Source of the DNA: Eucalyptus grandis
Lineage: Eukaryota > Streptophyta > Magnoliopsida > Myrtales > Myrtaceae
Direction: 5' to 3'
Assembly (NCBI RefSeq): GCF_016545825.1
Contig: NC_052620.1
Coordinates: 10,354,001 to 10,418,000, forward strand
Length of the DNA stretch: 64,000 bases
Numbering within the stretch: position 1 is the stretch's first letter; every line of letters starts with the position of its first letter. Below are positions 1 to 12,000 of this stretch, one piece after another. Under the pieces are notes generated by a model, which was not told the origin of the DNA, searched no databases, and saw only the letters and a program-made list of their open reading frames with translations. Position numbers and translations under genes: made by a program.

Positions 1-610
1 TGAAATTAACCGCCAATCTAAGTTCGATTTCAGAAATTAAAGATTCTATCTTATCAGAGTGGGTATACCGAAATGTGTGTGCATCAGATAATTCATCGGC
101 ATGGAGTGCCGGGGATGAATTATATTTCGAATCTAGATCAGAGATTATAAATTTGGCAAAGTTTCAGAGGGTTCTTTCTTAAGATGTGTATAGCAGATGG
201 TACAAAATTTCAGTGGTGAAAAGAAAGTGAAGAAAGATTTCAGGACAGAGTCAGTTCAGTAATCAATGTTTGCAGTTGTCAAATCAGTGTTAGACTAAAG
301 ACTGCTCAGAACTGTTAGAAATTTTGAATCGTTGAGGTTCGAAGGGTTATTAAGGAGTCGAGAAAAAGAGATCAGATGTGGATGATAGGCTGTCTTATGT
401 GAGAAGTTCAGTTCAGTTGTTGGTTTAGAAGGAGCAGAGTTTGTGTACCAAGATGATCTCCTTAGTCAAAATGGTCGGACAACACCACGAGACCGAAGGA
501 TTAGCATGGAGTAATGAGACTCAATGAAATGACAATACCCCCCACCTTTTGTATAAGGATTGGTAAAAGTTTAAATTTCGAGGATGAAATTTTTATAAGA
601 GGGGAAGAGT
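1..610 (+). pseudogene. Degenerate 3' internal region of a Ty3/gypsy (chromovirus-like) retrotransposon
   Basis: This is the decayed end of a gypsy polyprotein followed by its 3' untranslated region. From 453 one frame reads LVKMVGQHHETEGLAW, a stop at 525-527, then TPHLLYKDW. This follows the usual end of plant chromovirus polyproteins (VKVLW..H..EEATWE followed by YP.LF). Upstream, around 150-200, short pieces recall the integrase core, but stops and frameshifts break every frame. The start of the element lies outside the window. The PPT and LTR directly downstream fix orientation and identity. It cannot make a working protein. Confidence 0.6.
597..609 (+). other. Polypurine tract of the gypsy element
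   Basis: AAGAGGGGAAGAG lies directly before the TGTGACA start of the LTR, the normal place for the plus-strand primer of reverse transcription. Confidence 0.75.
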
Positions 611-2287
611 TGTGACATCTAGATTTTCGGGTTCTAAATTCGACTGGATAAATAGGGCCGTTTTAATCGGAATTTTGTAGAAGACCGTTTTTATTTTGAA
701 ATCAGGATGCAATATGGGTTATTGGATGAGGAGAATATTCAATTGAAGCATTGAGGCATCACTTGGATTTATTGAGGCCTTACAAGTTAAATTGAGAAGA
801 AATGAGTGATCAATTGGAGGAGGTATCAAGCAATTTCGTGTGCCCCCATCCCACTAGCCATTTTGGACCAATTCACATGTTCAAGAAGGAGCTTGGGTGG
901 TTCAATGGCAGCCAAGGAATAAATACTTGGCCTAGAGTGAGTATGGGAGATTTTTGTGGAAAGATCAAGCTAAGGGGGGCCCTCCACCTTGGCTTTCCTT
1001 GCACGTTTCTTAGCCAACTCCCTCCTTCGCACATATGCTTCTCTTTCATTTTTCTTGGTTGATTTCCCTCAGCCATTTCATCAATTTCCTCACTCGCTTC
1101 TTCACCCCTTCATTTGCTTCTTTGGATTTCCTTCATCTTTTCCCATGAATAGCTCCACTCACCGAAACCCCAAGCTCCCACGCCGTCCACCAATTTTTGT
1201 TCCCCACCGAAGAACCCCACTCAGGAGGTCAACACAGCAAAGCTCCCAGGCGATTTGTTGACCCCTTGAAGCCACGTCCACCGACAATCTTCAAGCAGCC
1301 GCGTCCAATGAAGCTGCAGCCATCAAGACTCTTCATCCGCGCCTCTTCTTCTTCAGCCGCGCGAGGCCTTCCACCGAAGAAGACTCACGTCTATGGACTT
1401 AAGCGAATTGAAGACCCCAAAGAAAGCCACGTTGCGTCTTCTTCCCACGTCCATCGACGCCAACAGCTGCTCCCCATCTCTCGCCACGTTGCGGTCAATT
1501 TCACCGGTCAATTGATCGCATACTCCCACGACCAGCCGCTTCGAAGATTTCTACGAAGCTGCTCCTTCGTCCCTAGCTTCTCCAAAGCAGCTCATGCAAA
1601 TCCAACCACGGTCGAAGTGCTTCTCCGGTCACCTCTCCAAGCCGTGAGAAGTCCAAATCACGTCTTCGGTCCAGCTCGCAAGAAGTCAGTCCATCGGGCC
1701 CTTGCTGTTTCTCTCGCCAGGCCCAAGCTGCAGTCCACGAGCCAACAAATTCAGCCCGTGGAATCCAATTTTGGCCCAACAGCTTTCAGCCCAAGAGCCA
1801 AGCAGTCTTTGGTTTTTTTTTTCTCAGTCCATTGAAGTTGCATTTCGGCCCAAGCTCAGTCAGCCCATCTCAATTTGAAGCCCAGTTCAGTTTAGTTTCA
1901 AGCCCAGCATCAGTTATATTTCAGTGAGGCCCAGCAAGTTCAACCCATCTTGGGCCCGTGAAGCAAGTCGGCCCAACTTCAGCCACCGTCGCGTCGCCAT
2001 CGCGATTTTCGATCTTCGCTTTGTGCAAGTGAGTTTTACTCACTAATGCCTTCTTAGTTTGCTAATTATACTTAAAGGTTGATTAGTGTTAATTAAGTGT
2101 AATTAGGTTGTTAGGTTAGAATTGATTAGTGATTATTAGTTAATTGCCTTGTATATTAGTGGTGTGATTAGTGTAATTAGATAGAAAATTGCACGTAGTA
2201 TTTATTGGATGCTTCATGGGATTTTTCCCGTCCCTTATCGGGTGTTAATTAAGCGATTCGAGCCTAGGTGGTATTTTTAGGAATTTA

Positions 2288-2610
2288 ATATTAATTTTCG
2301 AAATTAATTATTTAATTATTTATTTCCGGAAATTCAACTGGGATGGCCAAGTGACCGGGATTTTATGCTGATGATCATGGCGCAGTCCGTTTATTTAATT
2401 GAGCTTTATATTGTGCTAAATTGAATTTATTGTATTTATTTATTTAATGTTCGAAATTAATTATTTAATTATTTATTTTCCGGAAATTCAACCGGATGGC
2501 CAAAGGCCGGAATTTCGTGCTGATTGTCGTGGAGCAGTCCATTTATTTATTTGAGCTTTAATTCGTGTCGAATTGATTTAATTGTGCATTTTTAAGTATG
2601 TTATTGAATA
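2288..2610 (+). repeat. Imperfect tandem duplication inside the gypsy LTR
   Basis: Two units of about 160 bp start at about 2288 and 2450. Both carry the series GAAATTAATTATTTAATTAT, then CCGGAAATTCAAC, then GCAGTCC before TTTATTTA. The second copy differs by substitutions and small indels. Confidence 0.7.
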
Positions 2611-2820
2611 ATGCAATTTTGGTCTTGTGATTGAGAATTGGTCGGATATCGGTTGTTAGTATCGAAAGTGAGTTGGTAAATCATCTTGAGGATGCACGTG
2701 GCCCAGTGAATTGGAATATCACTTGGGAAAGACACGTGGCTCGGTGATTTGATATGTCATCTTGGCGAAAAGGTAGCCTTGGAGAATGCACGTGGCTCGG
2801 TGACATAGTATGGCATCTTG

Positions 2821-2957
2821 AGAGGGTCGGGTGGGACCGTAAAGCCACTAGTTCTCGAGAGGTCGGGTGGGACCGTAAAGCCACTAGTTCTCGAGAGGGT
2901 CGGGTGGGACCGTAAAGACTAGTTCTCGAGAGGGTCGGGTGGGACCGTAAAGCCACT
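2821..2957 (+). repeat. Tandem repeat, about 45-bp unit, inside the gypsy LTR
   Basis: About three and a half copies of a unit containing GGTCGGGTGGGACCGTAAAG and CACTAGTTCTCGAGAG. The third copy has lost a few bases. Looser related repeats with the phrase CACGTGGCTCGGTGA precede it at 2689-2815. Confidence 0.85.
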
Positions 2958-3207
2958 AAATCTAAGGAATTGCTTGGTATGGAATGAATGACCTAGAAAT
3001 GATTCGACTAGGTCGATTGATCGATGATTCGATCTGAGAGTGTCTTGATGTGATTCGTTGCCTTGATTTGATGTTGTGAATTGAATGATTGAAGGGAGAT
3101 GATCGTAAGTGGTCTTCCTGATGTGAAATCGACTAAGTCGATTAGATCGATGCTTCGATCTGTGATGTGCTTGCTTGTGTGCCTATTTAATCTGTACTAA
3201 TATGCAG

Positions 3208-3466
3208 GTGGAATCTGAGGCTAAGGTAAGTCTTCTAATTCATGTTGTGCATAGGCAGCCCTAAGGTGTATTAGTTTACTAATCGGGTCTTAGGGAGTAG
3301 AACTTGCTGAGACGTGGTCTCAGTGGTTATTGAATAACCATTTCAGGACCTGAATGAGGAGCCTAAGGAGCATGAATCTGATGAGGAGATCCCTGTTGAG
3401 GAACCCAAAGATGAGTACGTGGAGGACCCCGAGTATGACATCGAGTACGACCCGGATGAGGACTGA
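3208..3466 (+). other. Splice-signal-framed acidic reading frame inside the gypsy LTR
   Basis: An 18-nt segment (3208-3225, VESEAK) is preceded by a pyrimidine/TATGCAG acceptor-like site and followed by GTAAGT. A second segment (3347-3466) is preceded by TTTCAG and reads DLNEEPKEHESDEEIPVEEP and on to a stop. It ends in a very acidic stretch (DIEYDPDED). If spliced, the two join in frame. A donor-like CAA/GTGAGT at 2029 could supply an earlier exon. This may be an LTR-encoded small protein or a relic exon chain. No family is recognised. Confidence 0.4.
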
Positions 3467-3630
3467 GATCCCGTCCAGTCTTGTTAGACCTTGTTTGCAT
3501 GTAAAAAGTTGTAGTTGTGAATTTTCAGTAAGAAAAATGTATGGCCTGCTTTTCTATCCCATTGCTTTATTGTCTGGGGAATTATAACTGCTTCCGCATG
3601 TGCATATATAAATGAAAGGGTCGGCGATAC

Positions 3631-3635
3631 ATAGT
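3631..3635. other. Target-site duplication ATAGT, left
   Basis: The same five bases occur at 16263-16267, immediately after the other LTR of the inserted element. Confidence 0.9.
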
Positions 3636-6177
3636 TGTCGCGACCTACCCTCGGGGGGAGGGAACAGGTTTAGGGGTATTGCCTAAAAGACGGGCCTAAG
3701 GCCCAATGATTAGGCGCGAGCTCTCCCAAGCCCATACCCCGCGTGACGTTGGGATATTCTTAAGAAATTTTGCACAAAAGGAGTCGCCACTAGCCTATTG
3801 GGGTCGGCTAGAAACCAAGTGAGGCATGGGAGCGTGCCTCACTTCCTACGCAACCAGAGAGTCTAGGATCGGGGACTTGATTACACTAATTAATTAATTA
3901 GTGCCCTTTCGGTACCTAATCTTGTTCATTTTAAAAGAAATGATTTTTGTCAGGCAGTTTGGATTGATTTTATACCTATCCACTAACATGTGAGATGATC
4001 ATACAGTGCACAATCATTAAAATAACAATTAGCAATTAAGAAAATGACTAAATAAATTGCATGAAAGAGCAAAAATTTAACATCAAAGAAAAGATAAATA
4101 CTAATCCTAACTAGATTAAAGAGAAGCCAAAATCAACATATCAATATTGTGCATTCAAAAGGCATTTGTCCCTAAGGACAATTGAAACCTTAAGGTAAAG
4201 CCCCAAAGGCTTAGTCAATTTTTTAGCACAACTCCAAAGTTAAGAAATTTCCATTTTTTTTTTTTTTAAAAAGCTCATAAAATCTTTTGCAAAATTTTTC
4301 AAAAGAAAATCAGAATTTCCTGACATTTTCCAATTTTTTGATTTTTTTTTAATTTTTTAATTAAAAAAACGAATTTTCATTTTTTTTTTTTTTTTTTTTT
4401 TTTTTTGGTTCTTTTTAATATAATTTCTTAATAGTTAATATTATTATAATCAGAAAAATGGGTCCGACCGGTAAACCCAATCCGCCCGTGGACCCAACCC
4501 AAACTCGGATCCAACATTTTTGGGTTAAAAAAAAACATTTTTTTTGTATTTTTCTTTTACAGCCTTTTTTAAGGATTCTTTTTGTTATTTGTTTTATCTT
4601 TTCCTCACATCATCTTTTCCCCTGCACGTTCTGCCCAACTGTCCTTCCCGAGGCCAGCTTTGCTGTTTTAGTTTTCTATTTTTTATTTATTTTGCTTTTC
4701 TTTTCTTTTTTCTGATTTTTCTTGGTTTTTCTTTTCCCTTTTTTTTATTTCTTTCCCTCCTCACGACTCCTCCTTCCCAAGACCAACTTTTCCTTCTTTT
4801 TAATATTTTGTTTTACTTTTTCACTTTTTCCATATTTTCTCTTTCTTTTATTCTTTTTTTTTTTTTTTTGTCTCCTCCTCCGCGTGCTTTCTTCTTCGTG
4901 CATCTTCTTCTTCCCCGACGTCTTCATGAACCCTTTCCATCCGACAATTTCCCCCACCAAACCAAAGTGCCAACGAACGTCATCTCTTGCGAAGGTTCAC
5001 CGGCGTTTGGACCATTATGGCCCGTTGGTCATACCGCTCGACCGGCGGCGACCGCGGCCGGCCACCTTTTCCGACAACAGATAACCCGTTCACCGAACAA
5101 AGAAAACCTCACTCTCCCGACTACGCATGATTATTTTACGAAGGCCACGCCAAAACACAATAACCATACGAACAAGAAACATGATTCAGCAGCTACATAT
5201 GTAAGCAAGGATCGATTCTAAGCTAAAACAAGAACCGACTTTTCGAACATCTCCGAGGTATTTTGTCGAACAGGTTGGAGTGCAGTCCAAATTTCAAGGT
5301 TTTTTTGGCTCAATCGAGCCTTGAACGTGCCTTGGGGGTCTCGAACACAACATACAAGGAACATGGGAACGAAAACGCAAGGGCGGCGAGGGCCAGAGCT
5401 TGCGCGAGCCGGACGGCCGCGAGCTCCAGCCCGTGCGCCTAAAATGGAACAAGGAGGAGCCGAACCTACCTGGGTCAGCTCGAGGATGTCGTCGGGAAGA
5501 TCTTCGAACAAGCCCGTGCGTGACCGAACCGCTCACGGTTGCTCGTACCGCTCTCTCGCCGCCGGCTCTCTCCGCTCGATTCAAGCTTCTCACCCTCGGC
5601 CTTTCTCTCTTTCTCTCTTCGGTTTTCTTTTTTGGTTTCTCTCTGTCTCTCCGTGCTCCCTTGGCTCCTCCTCCGCTCTCTCGGTTTCTCACGGTTCCGG
5701 AAGAAGGGGTCAAGAAGCGGGATCTCGAGCACTTCTCTTGCTTTAGCTCTCACTCTCCAGACCTCTCTCGGCCCAAGCTCCCTCTCCGTTCTATTCTTTC
5801 CTCCCCTTGTGGAGTTCTCCCTCCTCCCTCTTTCTCTCCCTGTTCTCCTTTTTTCTTTTGCAGGTTATCGTGCGAAGACCAGCCATGCCAGCTGCCGACC
5901 GAGCCGCTCCCGACCCGTGGATCACGCTGGCCGTCCGCCACCCGATCCTCTTGCTCCCCGCTTTCGCTGCTCGCCCGGTTACTCTGTTTTTTCTGTTCTT
6001 GTAGGTCTTTTCAGCGAAGACCAGCAAGAGGGGGGAAGAAAGCTGGGCATGAGCTGAGCCGAGGAGAAAGAAGAGAAAGATGGGCCGCACAAGGGCCTAT
6101 GTGTGGGGGAAAAAAGAAAGAGAGAATGGCCTCTCTCGCTTTCGTTTTTTTTTTTTAATTAATTTTTTTGTATTTTC

Positions 6178-6210
<33 letters not shown>

Positions 6211-6274
6211 GGGTAATTCCTAATCTTGTACATGATTAAGTCTTAAATAAAATTGTAAAATTTAGGTGTCAACA
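3636..6274. repeat. Left LTR of the LARD-like element
   Basis: Starts TGTCGCGACCTACCC and ends GGTGTCAACA. It includes a (T)26 run at 4381-4406, C/T-rich tracts at 4600-4900 and 5580-5860, and a GC-rich middle at about 5020-5570. Open frames through the T- and C-rich tracts (4544-5221, 5400-6158 and others) are low-complexity and differ by frameshift from the right LTR, so none is coding. Confidence 0.95.
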
Positions 6275-6334
6275 GCTGCCCCTCTTTGAATGGGAGCTCG
6301 AAGAGGTTCCATTCAAAGACAAAAGACACCTAAA
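6261..6334. other. Two-tier perfect inverted repeat at the LTR/internal junction
   Basis: The LTR end TTTAGGTGTC (6261-6270) is the exact reverse complement of 6325-6334. Nested inside it, CTTTGAATGG (6284-6293) is the reverse complement of 6309-6318. The RNA could fold into a hairpin with two 10-bp stems exactly where the primer-binding site should be. Confidence 0.9.
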
Positions 6335-6479
6335 TTATTTTAGCGACAGAGAGACCCTAGGTGCACAAACACGCGTTAGGTCGACAAAAAGGACTCATAA
6401 TTATAGAAGCACGTCTTGTCAATAAGAGGAAGAAAGACTCCGAGCTACAAAAGCCCACCGGTCATAAGAAAAGGAGAAC

Positions 6480-6690
6480 AATGAAAATACATGGTTTAAG
6501 GAAGACCCATGAACCTTTGTTGATGACGTGGTTTAAGGTTAACCATGAACCTTTGAAAATCATAGTTTAAAAATAGACTCGTGAACATTTTAAAAGCGGG
6601 GTTTAAGGATGACCCACGAACCTTGTGGTTTAAGGATGACCCACGAACCTTGTGGTTTAAAGATAAACCCACGAACTGTGTGCTTTAGAC
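6480..6690. repeat. Diverged leader units of the minisatellite
   Basis: Spaced units of the form TGGTTTAAGG..GACCC(A)..GAACC, with varying spacers. They are related to the regular array that follows and to a matching trailer at 9053-9165. Confidence 0.8.
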
Positions 6691-6699
6691 TGGAAAAAG

Positions 6700-7155
6700 A
6701 TAAAAAAAGGTCTCACCGTGTAAAAACGGGTTTTGACTGGATGTGATGGTCCTACCATGTAAAAACGGGTTTTGACTTGATGTGATGGTCTTACCGTGTA
6801 AAAACGGGTTTTGACTTGATGTGATGGTCTTACCGTGTAAAAATGGGTCTCGACTGGATGGTAGTCTCACCGTGTAAAAACGGGTTTCAACTAGGAGGAA
6901 GGTCTTACCGTATATAAACGGGTTTCGACCGAATGATAGTCTCACCGTGTACAAACGAGTTTCGACCGAATGATAGTCTCACCGTGTAAAAACGGGTTTC
7001 AACTGGGAGGAAGGTCTCATCATGTACAAACGGGTTTCAACCGAATGATAGTCTCACCGTGTAAAAACGGGTTTTGACTGGAAGAAAGGTCTCACCGTGT
7101 AAAAAGGGTTTCTACCGGATGATAGTCTCACCGTGTACAAACGGGTTTCGACCGT
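6700..7155. repeat. Minisatellite block 1, unit about 37-39 bp
   Basis: About twelve units of TCTCACCGTGTAAAAACGGG followed by TTTCGACCGAATGATAG or a variant such as TTTTGACTGGATGTGATGG. Each unit contains the small inverted pair CCGT...ACGG. An 89-codon minus-strand frame across it is a repeat artefact. Confidence 0.95.
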
Positions 7156-9052
7156 GTGGTTTAGGAAAAGCCACCAATCCCGTGGTTTAAGGATAAACCC
7201 ACGAACCTTGTGGTTTAAGGATAGACCCACGAACCTTGTGGTTTAAGGATAGACTCACCAACCGTGTGGTTTAAGGATAGACCCACAAACCGTGTGGTTT
7301 AGGAAAGCCACCAACCCCGTGGTTTAAGGATAAACCCACCAACCGTGTGGTTTAAGGATAGACCCACGAACCGTGTGGTTTAAGGATAGACCCACAAACC
7401 TTGTGGTTTAAGGATAGACTCACCAACCGTGTGGTTTAAGGATAGACTCACAAACCTTGTGATTTAAGGATAGACTCACCAACCGTGTGGTTTAAGGATA
7501 GACCCACAAACCGTGTGGTTTAGGAAAGCCACCAACCCCGTGGTTTAAGGATAAACCCACCAACCGTGGTTTAAGGATAGACTCACCAACCATGTGGTTT
7601 AAGGATAGACCCACAAACCGTGTGGTTTAGGAAAACCACCAACCCCGTGGTTTAAGGATAAACCCACCAACCGTGTGGTTTAAGGATAGACTCACCAACC
7701 GTGTGGTTTAAGGATAGACCCACAAACCGTATGGTTTAAGGATAAACCCACCAACCGTGTGGTTTAAGGATAGACTCACCAACCATGTGGTTTAAGGATA
7801 GACCCACAAACCGTGTGGTTTAGGAAAGCCACCAACCCCGTGGTTTAAGGATAAACCCACCAACCGTGTGGTTTAAGGATAGACTCACCAACCATGTGGT
7901 TTAAGGATAGACCCACAAACCGTGTGGTTTAGGAAAGCCACCAACCCCGTGGTTTAAGGATAAACCCACCAACCGTGTGGTTTAAGGATAGACCCACAAA
8001 CCGTGTGGTTTAGGAAAGCCACCAACGAACCGTGTGGTTTAAGGATAGACCCACAAACCTTGTGGTTTAAGGATAGACTCACCAACCGTGTGGTTTAAGG
8101 ATAGACTCACAAACCTTGTGATTTAAGGATAGACTCACCAACCGTGTGGTTTAAGGATAGACCCACAAACCGTGTGGTTTAGGAAAGCCACCAACCCCGT
8201 GGTTTAAGGATAAACCCACCAACCGTGTGGTTTAAGGATAGACTCACCAACCATGTGGTTTAAGGATAGACCCACAAACCGTGTGGTTTAGGAAAGCCAC
8301 CAACCCCGTGGTTTAAGGATAAACCCACCAACCGTGTGGTTTAAGGATAGACCCACAAACCTTGTGGTTTAAGGATAGACTCACCAACCGTGTGGTTTAA
8401 GGATAGACTCACAAACCTTGTGATTTAAGGATAGACTCACCAACCGTGTGGTTTAAGGATAGACCCACAAACCGTGTGGTTTAGGAAAGCCACCAACCCC
8501 GTGGTTTAAGGATAAACCCACCAACCGTGTGGTTTAAGGATAGACTCACCAACCATGTGGTTTAAGGATAGACCCACAAACCGTGTGGTTTAGGAAAGCC
8601 ACCAACCCCGTGGTTTAAGGATAAACCCACCAACCGTGTGGTTTAAGGATAGACCCACAAACCGTGTGGTTTAAGGATAGACTCACCAACCGTGTGGTTT
8701 AAGGATAGACCCACAAACCGTGTGGTTTAAGGATAGACCCACAAACCGTGTGGTTTAGGAAAGCCACCAACCCCGTGGTTTAAGGATAAACCCACCAACC
8801 GTGTGGTTTAAGGATAGACTCACCAACCATGTGGTTTAAGGATAGACCCACAAACCGTGTGGTTTAAGGATAGACCCACGAACCATGTGGTTTAGGAAAG
8901 CCACCAACCCCGTGGTTTAAGGATAAACCCACCAACCATTGTGGTTTAAGGATAGACCCACGAACCGTGTGGTTTAGGAAAGCCACCAACCCCGTGGTTT
9001 AAGGATAAACCCACCAACCGTGTGGTTTAAGGATAGACCCACGAACCGTTGG
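7156..9052. repeat. Minisatellite block 2, 26-28-bp units in higher-order order
   Basis: Roughly seventy units of three kinds: GTGTGGTTTAAGGATAGACC followed by CACAAACC (28 bp, also a CTCACCAACC variant), GTGTGGTTTAGGAAAGCCAC followed by CAACCCC (27 bp), and GTGGTTTAAGGATAAACCCA followed by CCAACC (26 bp). They recur in a fixed order, giving a higher-order unit of about 109 bp seen repeatedly, for example 7741-7960 and 8440-8640. Most units begin and end with GGTTT...AAACC or a near match, so each can form a small stem. Confidence 0.95.
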
Positions 9053-12000
9053 AGATGTCATGGTTTAAGGTTGACCATGAACTTTTGGAGATGACATGGT
9101 TTAAGGCTGACCATGAACCTTTTGAGATGGCATGGTTTAAGGTTGACCATGAACCTTTGATTTTTAGGGAAGCACCCGCTAATCCCCTGAAAACTGCATG
9201 GCTTCATTGAGGAATCCTGTGAAACTCAACTTGGGCAAATGTCATTAGGGACGTCGTATTAGAAACATTGCAGCATTAATTGAACAAGCTAATCAAGCTA
9301 AGTCTGACTGCTTTGGAAAAACATTTTTTTTTCAATCAGTATCATGTGGCGCAAAATTGTCATCTTGCTCGTGGATGCATCGTTAATCATCAAATTCTCT
9401 ATGAGTCAAGTTCTTACCAGAATGATTTCTATTCGTGAAAAAGACTCATTAGGCATGCCAAACTGGAGCTTCTTAGTCAGAAAGGGCTTCTCACATACTC
9501 TCGATAAAATGGCTACTTGATCCCATCCATTCATGTGAGAAGTAACTGATTGCTGAAAGTATCTCACATAGCCTATGTCGAAGGCTTTCGGAAACATTCG
9601 CAATGAGCACAATCTGATCGATCAAAAAGGTCTTTTGAAAGGACCGCAATATAGGCTTGGTTAGGGCTTACACAAAGGAATGATTACTTTGAGGCCAATG
9701 AAGGAACATTTGCCGCTATCTTCATTGGGTTTACGAGTCGAGAACTTGGAAGATAAGACAAGATAGAATTATTTCCACTCCTTCAGCAAAAGAGCTTCTT
9801 TGTGGTATTCTCGGTTTCACTCAAATCATCCCAATCGAAGAGGCTTCGGAAAAGGGTTATAATGTTGGCTCGGGAAAGGCTTGAAAGGCTTAAAATTTTC
9901 AAGAGGGTCTTTAAGAGTCGGTGATCATCATGGCATCGTGACCGGGTCACTTGACCTTTCGAAAGCATTTGGCTCTTGAAACACAAAGCACATCTCGAGA
10001 GTTCATTCACTGATCATTTCTGCATGAGAGCTTTGCTCTTTTCTCTAATTTCCTTTGTCCTTTGCGATGATTTTTTCTCGCAAGCACTTGGATTTTGATA
10101 ATTTTTCTTTCACATAAGATGCGGCCTTTTGGCTCTTTTTCTTGACGGGCATTGGCCTTGCTTTTACTAGGCACACTGCTTTTTCATGCCCCCTAATTTG
10201 TCGAGCTTTTTGCTCTTTGAACTTTGGTAGCTTATGACTTTCGAGATGCTTTTCACATTTTCACGTGATTGTCAATTATATTTGGTCAATTCTTATGCCT
10301 TGCCCCGGTGAAGGGAGATGATCACCGCTCGGGATTCAGAAATGAATAATCGGCCCAAATTGGTTATAGCAATGGGTATCGTGTTTGGGTAGAGAAGGAA
10401 ATGCTCTTCTTCACCTTGGGATGAGTCAAGCTCCGATGAGAATTCCTCTGAAGCTACCACAAGAAGATTGATGTAAGTGAAAGTAATAGAATCTTTCTCA
10501 ACCTTTCGTTTTACAACACGACCGTAACCTCCTATGTTGCCCCGATGTAGGGTCGTTCTCGATAGGGGTACTTTGAAGGATCATCTTTTTTTCCAGCCCA
10601 AAGGGATAACAAGATATCAGTGCAATGCTTGGGATTGATGAAGGCAACGCCTTTATCATTTCGATCTTTGCGCTCAATGCGAATGAATCATTTGTCCTAA
10701 GAGAAGGTTTCTTTTCACTCAACTCTCAAAAGTGTTTGAATAATGCTCAACTCTCAAAAGTGTTTAAAGGACATGTTTGGAAATGAGCTTGCCTTTCTTC
10801 ATCCTAAGCACTTCTTGTTTGGCATGGTTAACATTTCCATTTCACTCTGCCGAGACCATTCGAGTATATCAATCTCCATAGGGAATTTTGATTCAAAATG
10901 AATAATCCACAAGACAAGAAAACAATTTTGAGATAGAAAGGATGTTCAAAAGGTTTGTAATTTTTTTTCAATTATTATTCATTTTTTTCTCTAGGAAAGC
11001 CCAAAAGTTCTCTTTTGTAATGGAAATTCTCTTTTTTTCCCTTTTTTTTTTTTTTTTTTTACTTAAAAAAAAAAGACTGAGAAGAAGGGTACTTACCTGC
11101 AGCATGGCGACCCGATGATCCTGTAAAGAATGTAAAAGAATATGTTAGTGCAAAGCTCCTTATGGATTGAAATGTTGGAAACGATACATTATTACCCTTC
11201 ACTCGCTTTCATCCTTTTGGCGCTAACATCTCTTGGATTCACCTTCATGGATATTTGGTAACTCAACAATACCCTTCCCTTGCATTTGCCCTAAAGTGTT
11301 TGATGTTTTCCTGATTCCTTGGTGGAAGGCGCTGCTTCTATGGTCAAGGTGCAACTTTTTTATATATTACCTTTGTTTGTGGGGAGATGAGAGATTTTTT
11401 TTTTAAAAAAAATCAGACGTTGCTCTGCCACTCTTCATTTGACAATCCTTTGTTATGTTCGAACTCGTCCTGTATCATAGAAAAAGGACATGTCATTTTT
11501 TATGCTGAAGAGAAATCAAGTTTAGGAACGAGATACATCCTTTTCAGAGTCAAGCGATCAACATCCCAATGTATCTCTCATGGAGGAATAGACAATATTG
11601 CCCACTTTCTTTCATTTGAATCTTTTTGTTTAAGATGAACAAGACTTAAAAGTGCTCCATTGCGTTTGTTGGGAACGTTACAAAACTTGGCACTCTTGAT
11701 ATCTCCTTGACAATGAAAATAAAATTATGTCAGAAACGGTATTAGAAATGAATAACTGGAATCGATACAGTTTACTCTTCCTTTGAATTCGCCCTTTTGG
11801 ATACTTGGCAACTCCCTTCATTTGTCTCATCATGCAAAGTGAACGAGGTCAACGGGTTATTTTAGCACGTAAGGCATTTGCGAATAACAAAACTTCTCAG
11901 AATAGAATTTGACTTCGTTCCGCTTTTACGGAAAATTGGCGCCAACGAAACCTCGACGCATGCTTGCTCCTCGAGTTCGATGAGCCCAAGAAAATGACTA

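Larger units (their letters stand above)
611..3635 (+). mobile_element. 3' LTR of the gypsy element, 5' part (interrupted by a nested insertion)
   Basis: The LTR begins TGTGACATCTAG just after the polypurine tract. It continues to 3635, where a second retrotransposon is inserted, and resumes at 16268. The inferred uninterrupted length is about 3.1 kb. It contains a C-rich stretch with repeated GCCCA motifs (about 1700-2000), a duplicated AT-rich block, a 45-bp tandem repeat and an acidic reading frame near its end. A 212-codon frame at 1197-1835 is proline/serine rich and resembles no protein I know, so I treat it as chance or LTR leader sequence. Confidence 0.75.

Noticed and set aside
1197..1835. 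212-codon frame as a gene
   Set aside because: It lies wholly inside the gypsy LTR, is low-complexity and Pro/Ser-rich, and shows no domain or codon signature.
4544..6158. Long frames in the left LTR and their counterparts at 14569-16150
   Set aside because: T- and C-rich low-complexity translations whose frames break differently in the two LTR copies, so no selection for coding.
7156..9052. CRISPR-like array of regularly spaced repeats
   Set aside because: There are no unique spacers; the units themselves vary and tile without gaps, and the context is a plant retrotransposon.
7156..9052. Telomere-like repeats (GGTTTAAGG, GTTTAGG)
   Set aside because: The plant telomere unit TTTAGGG does not occur in series; the resemblance is limited to part of each 26-28-bp unit.
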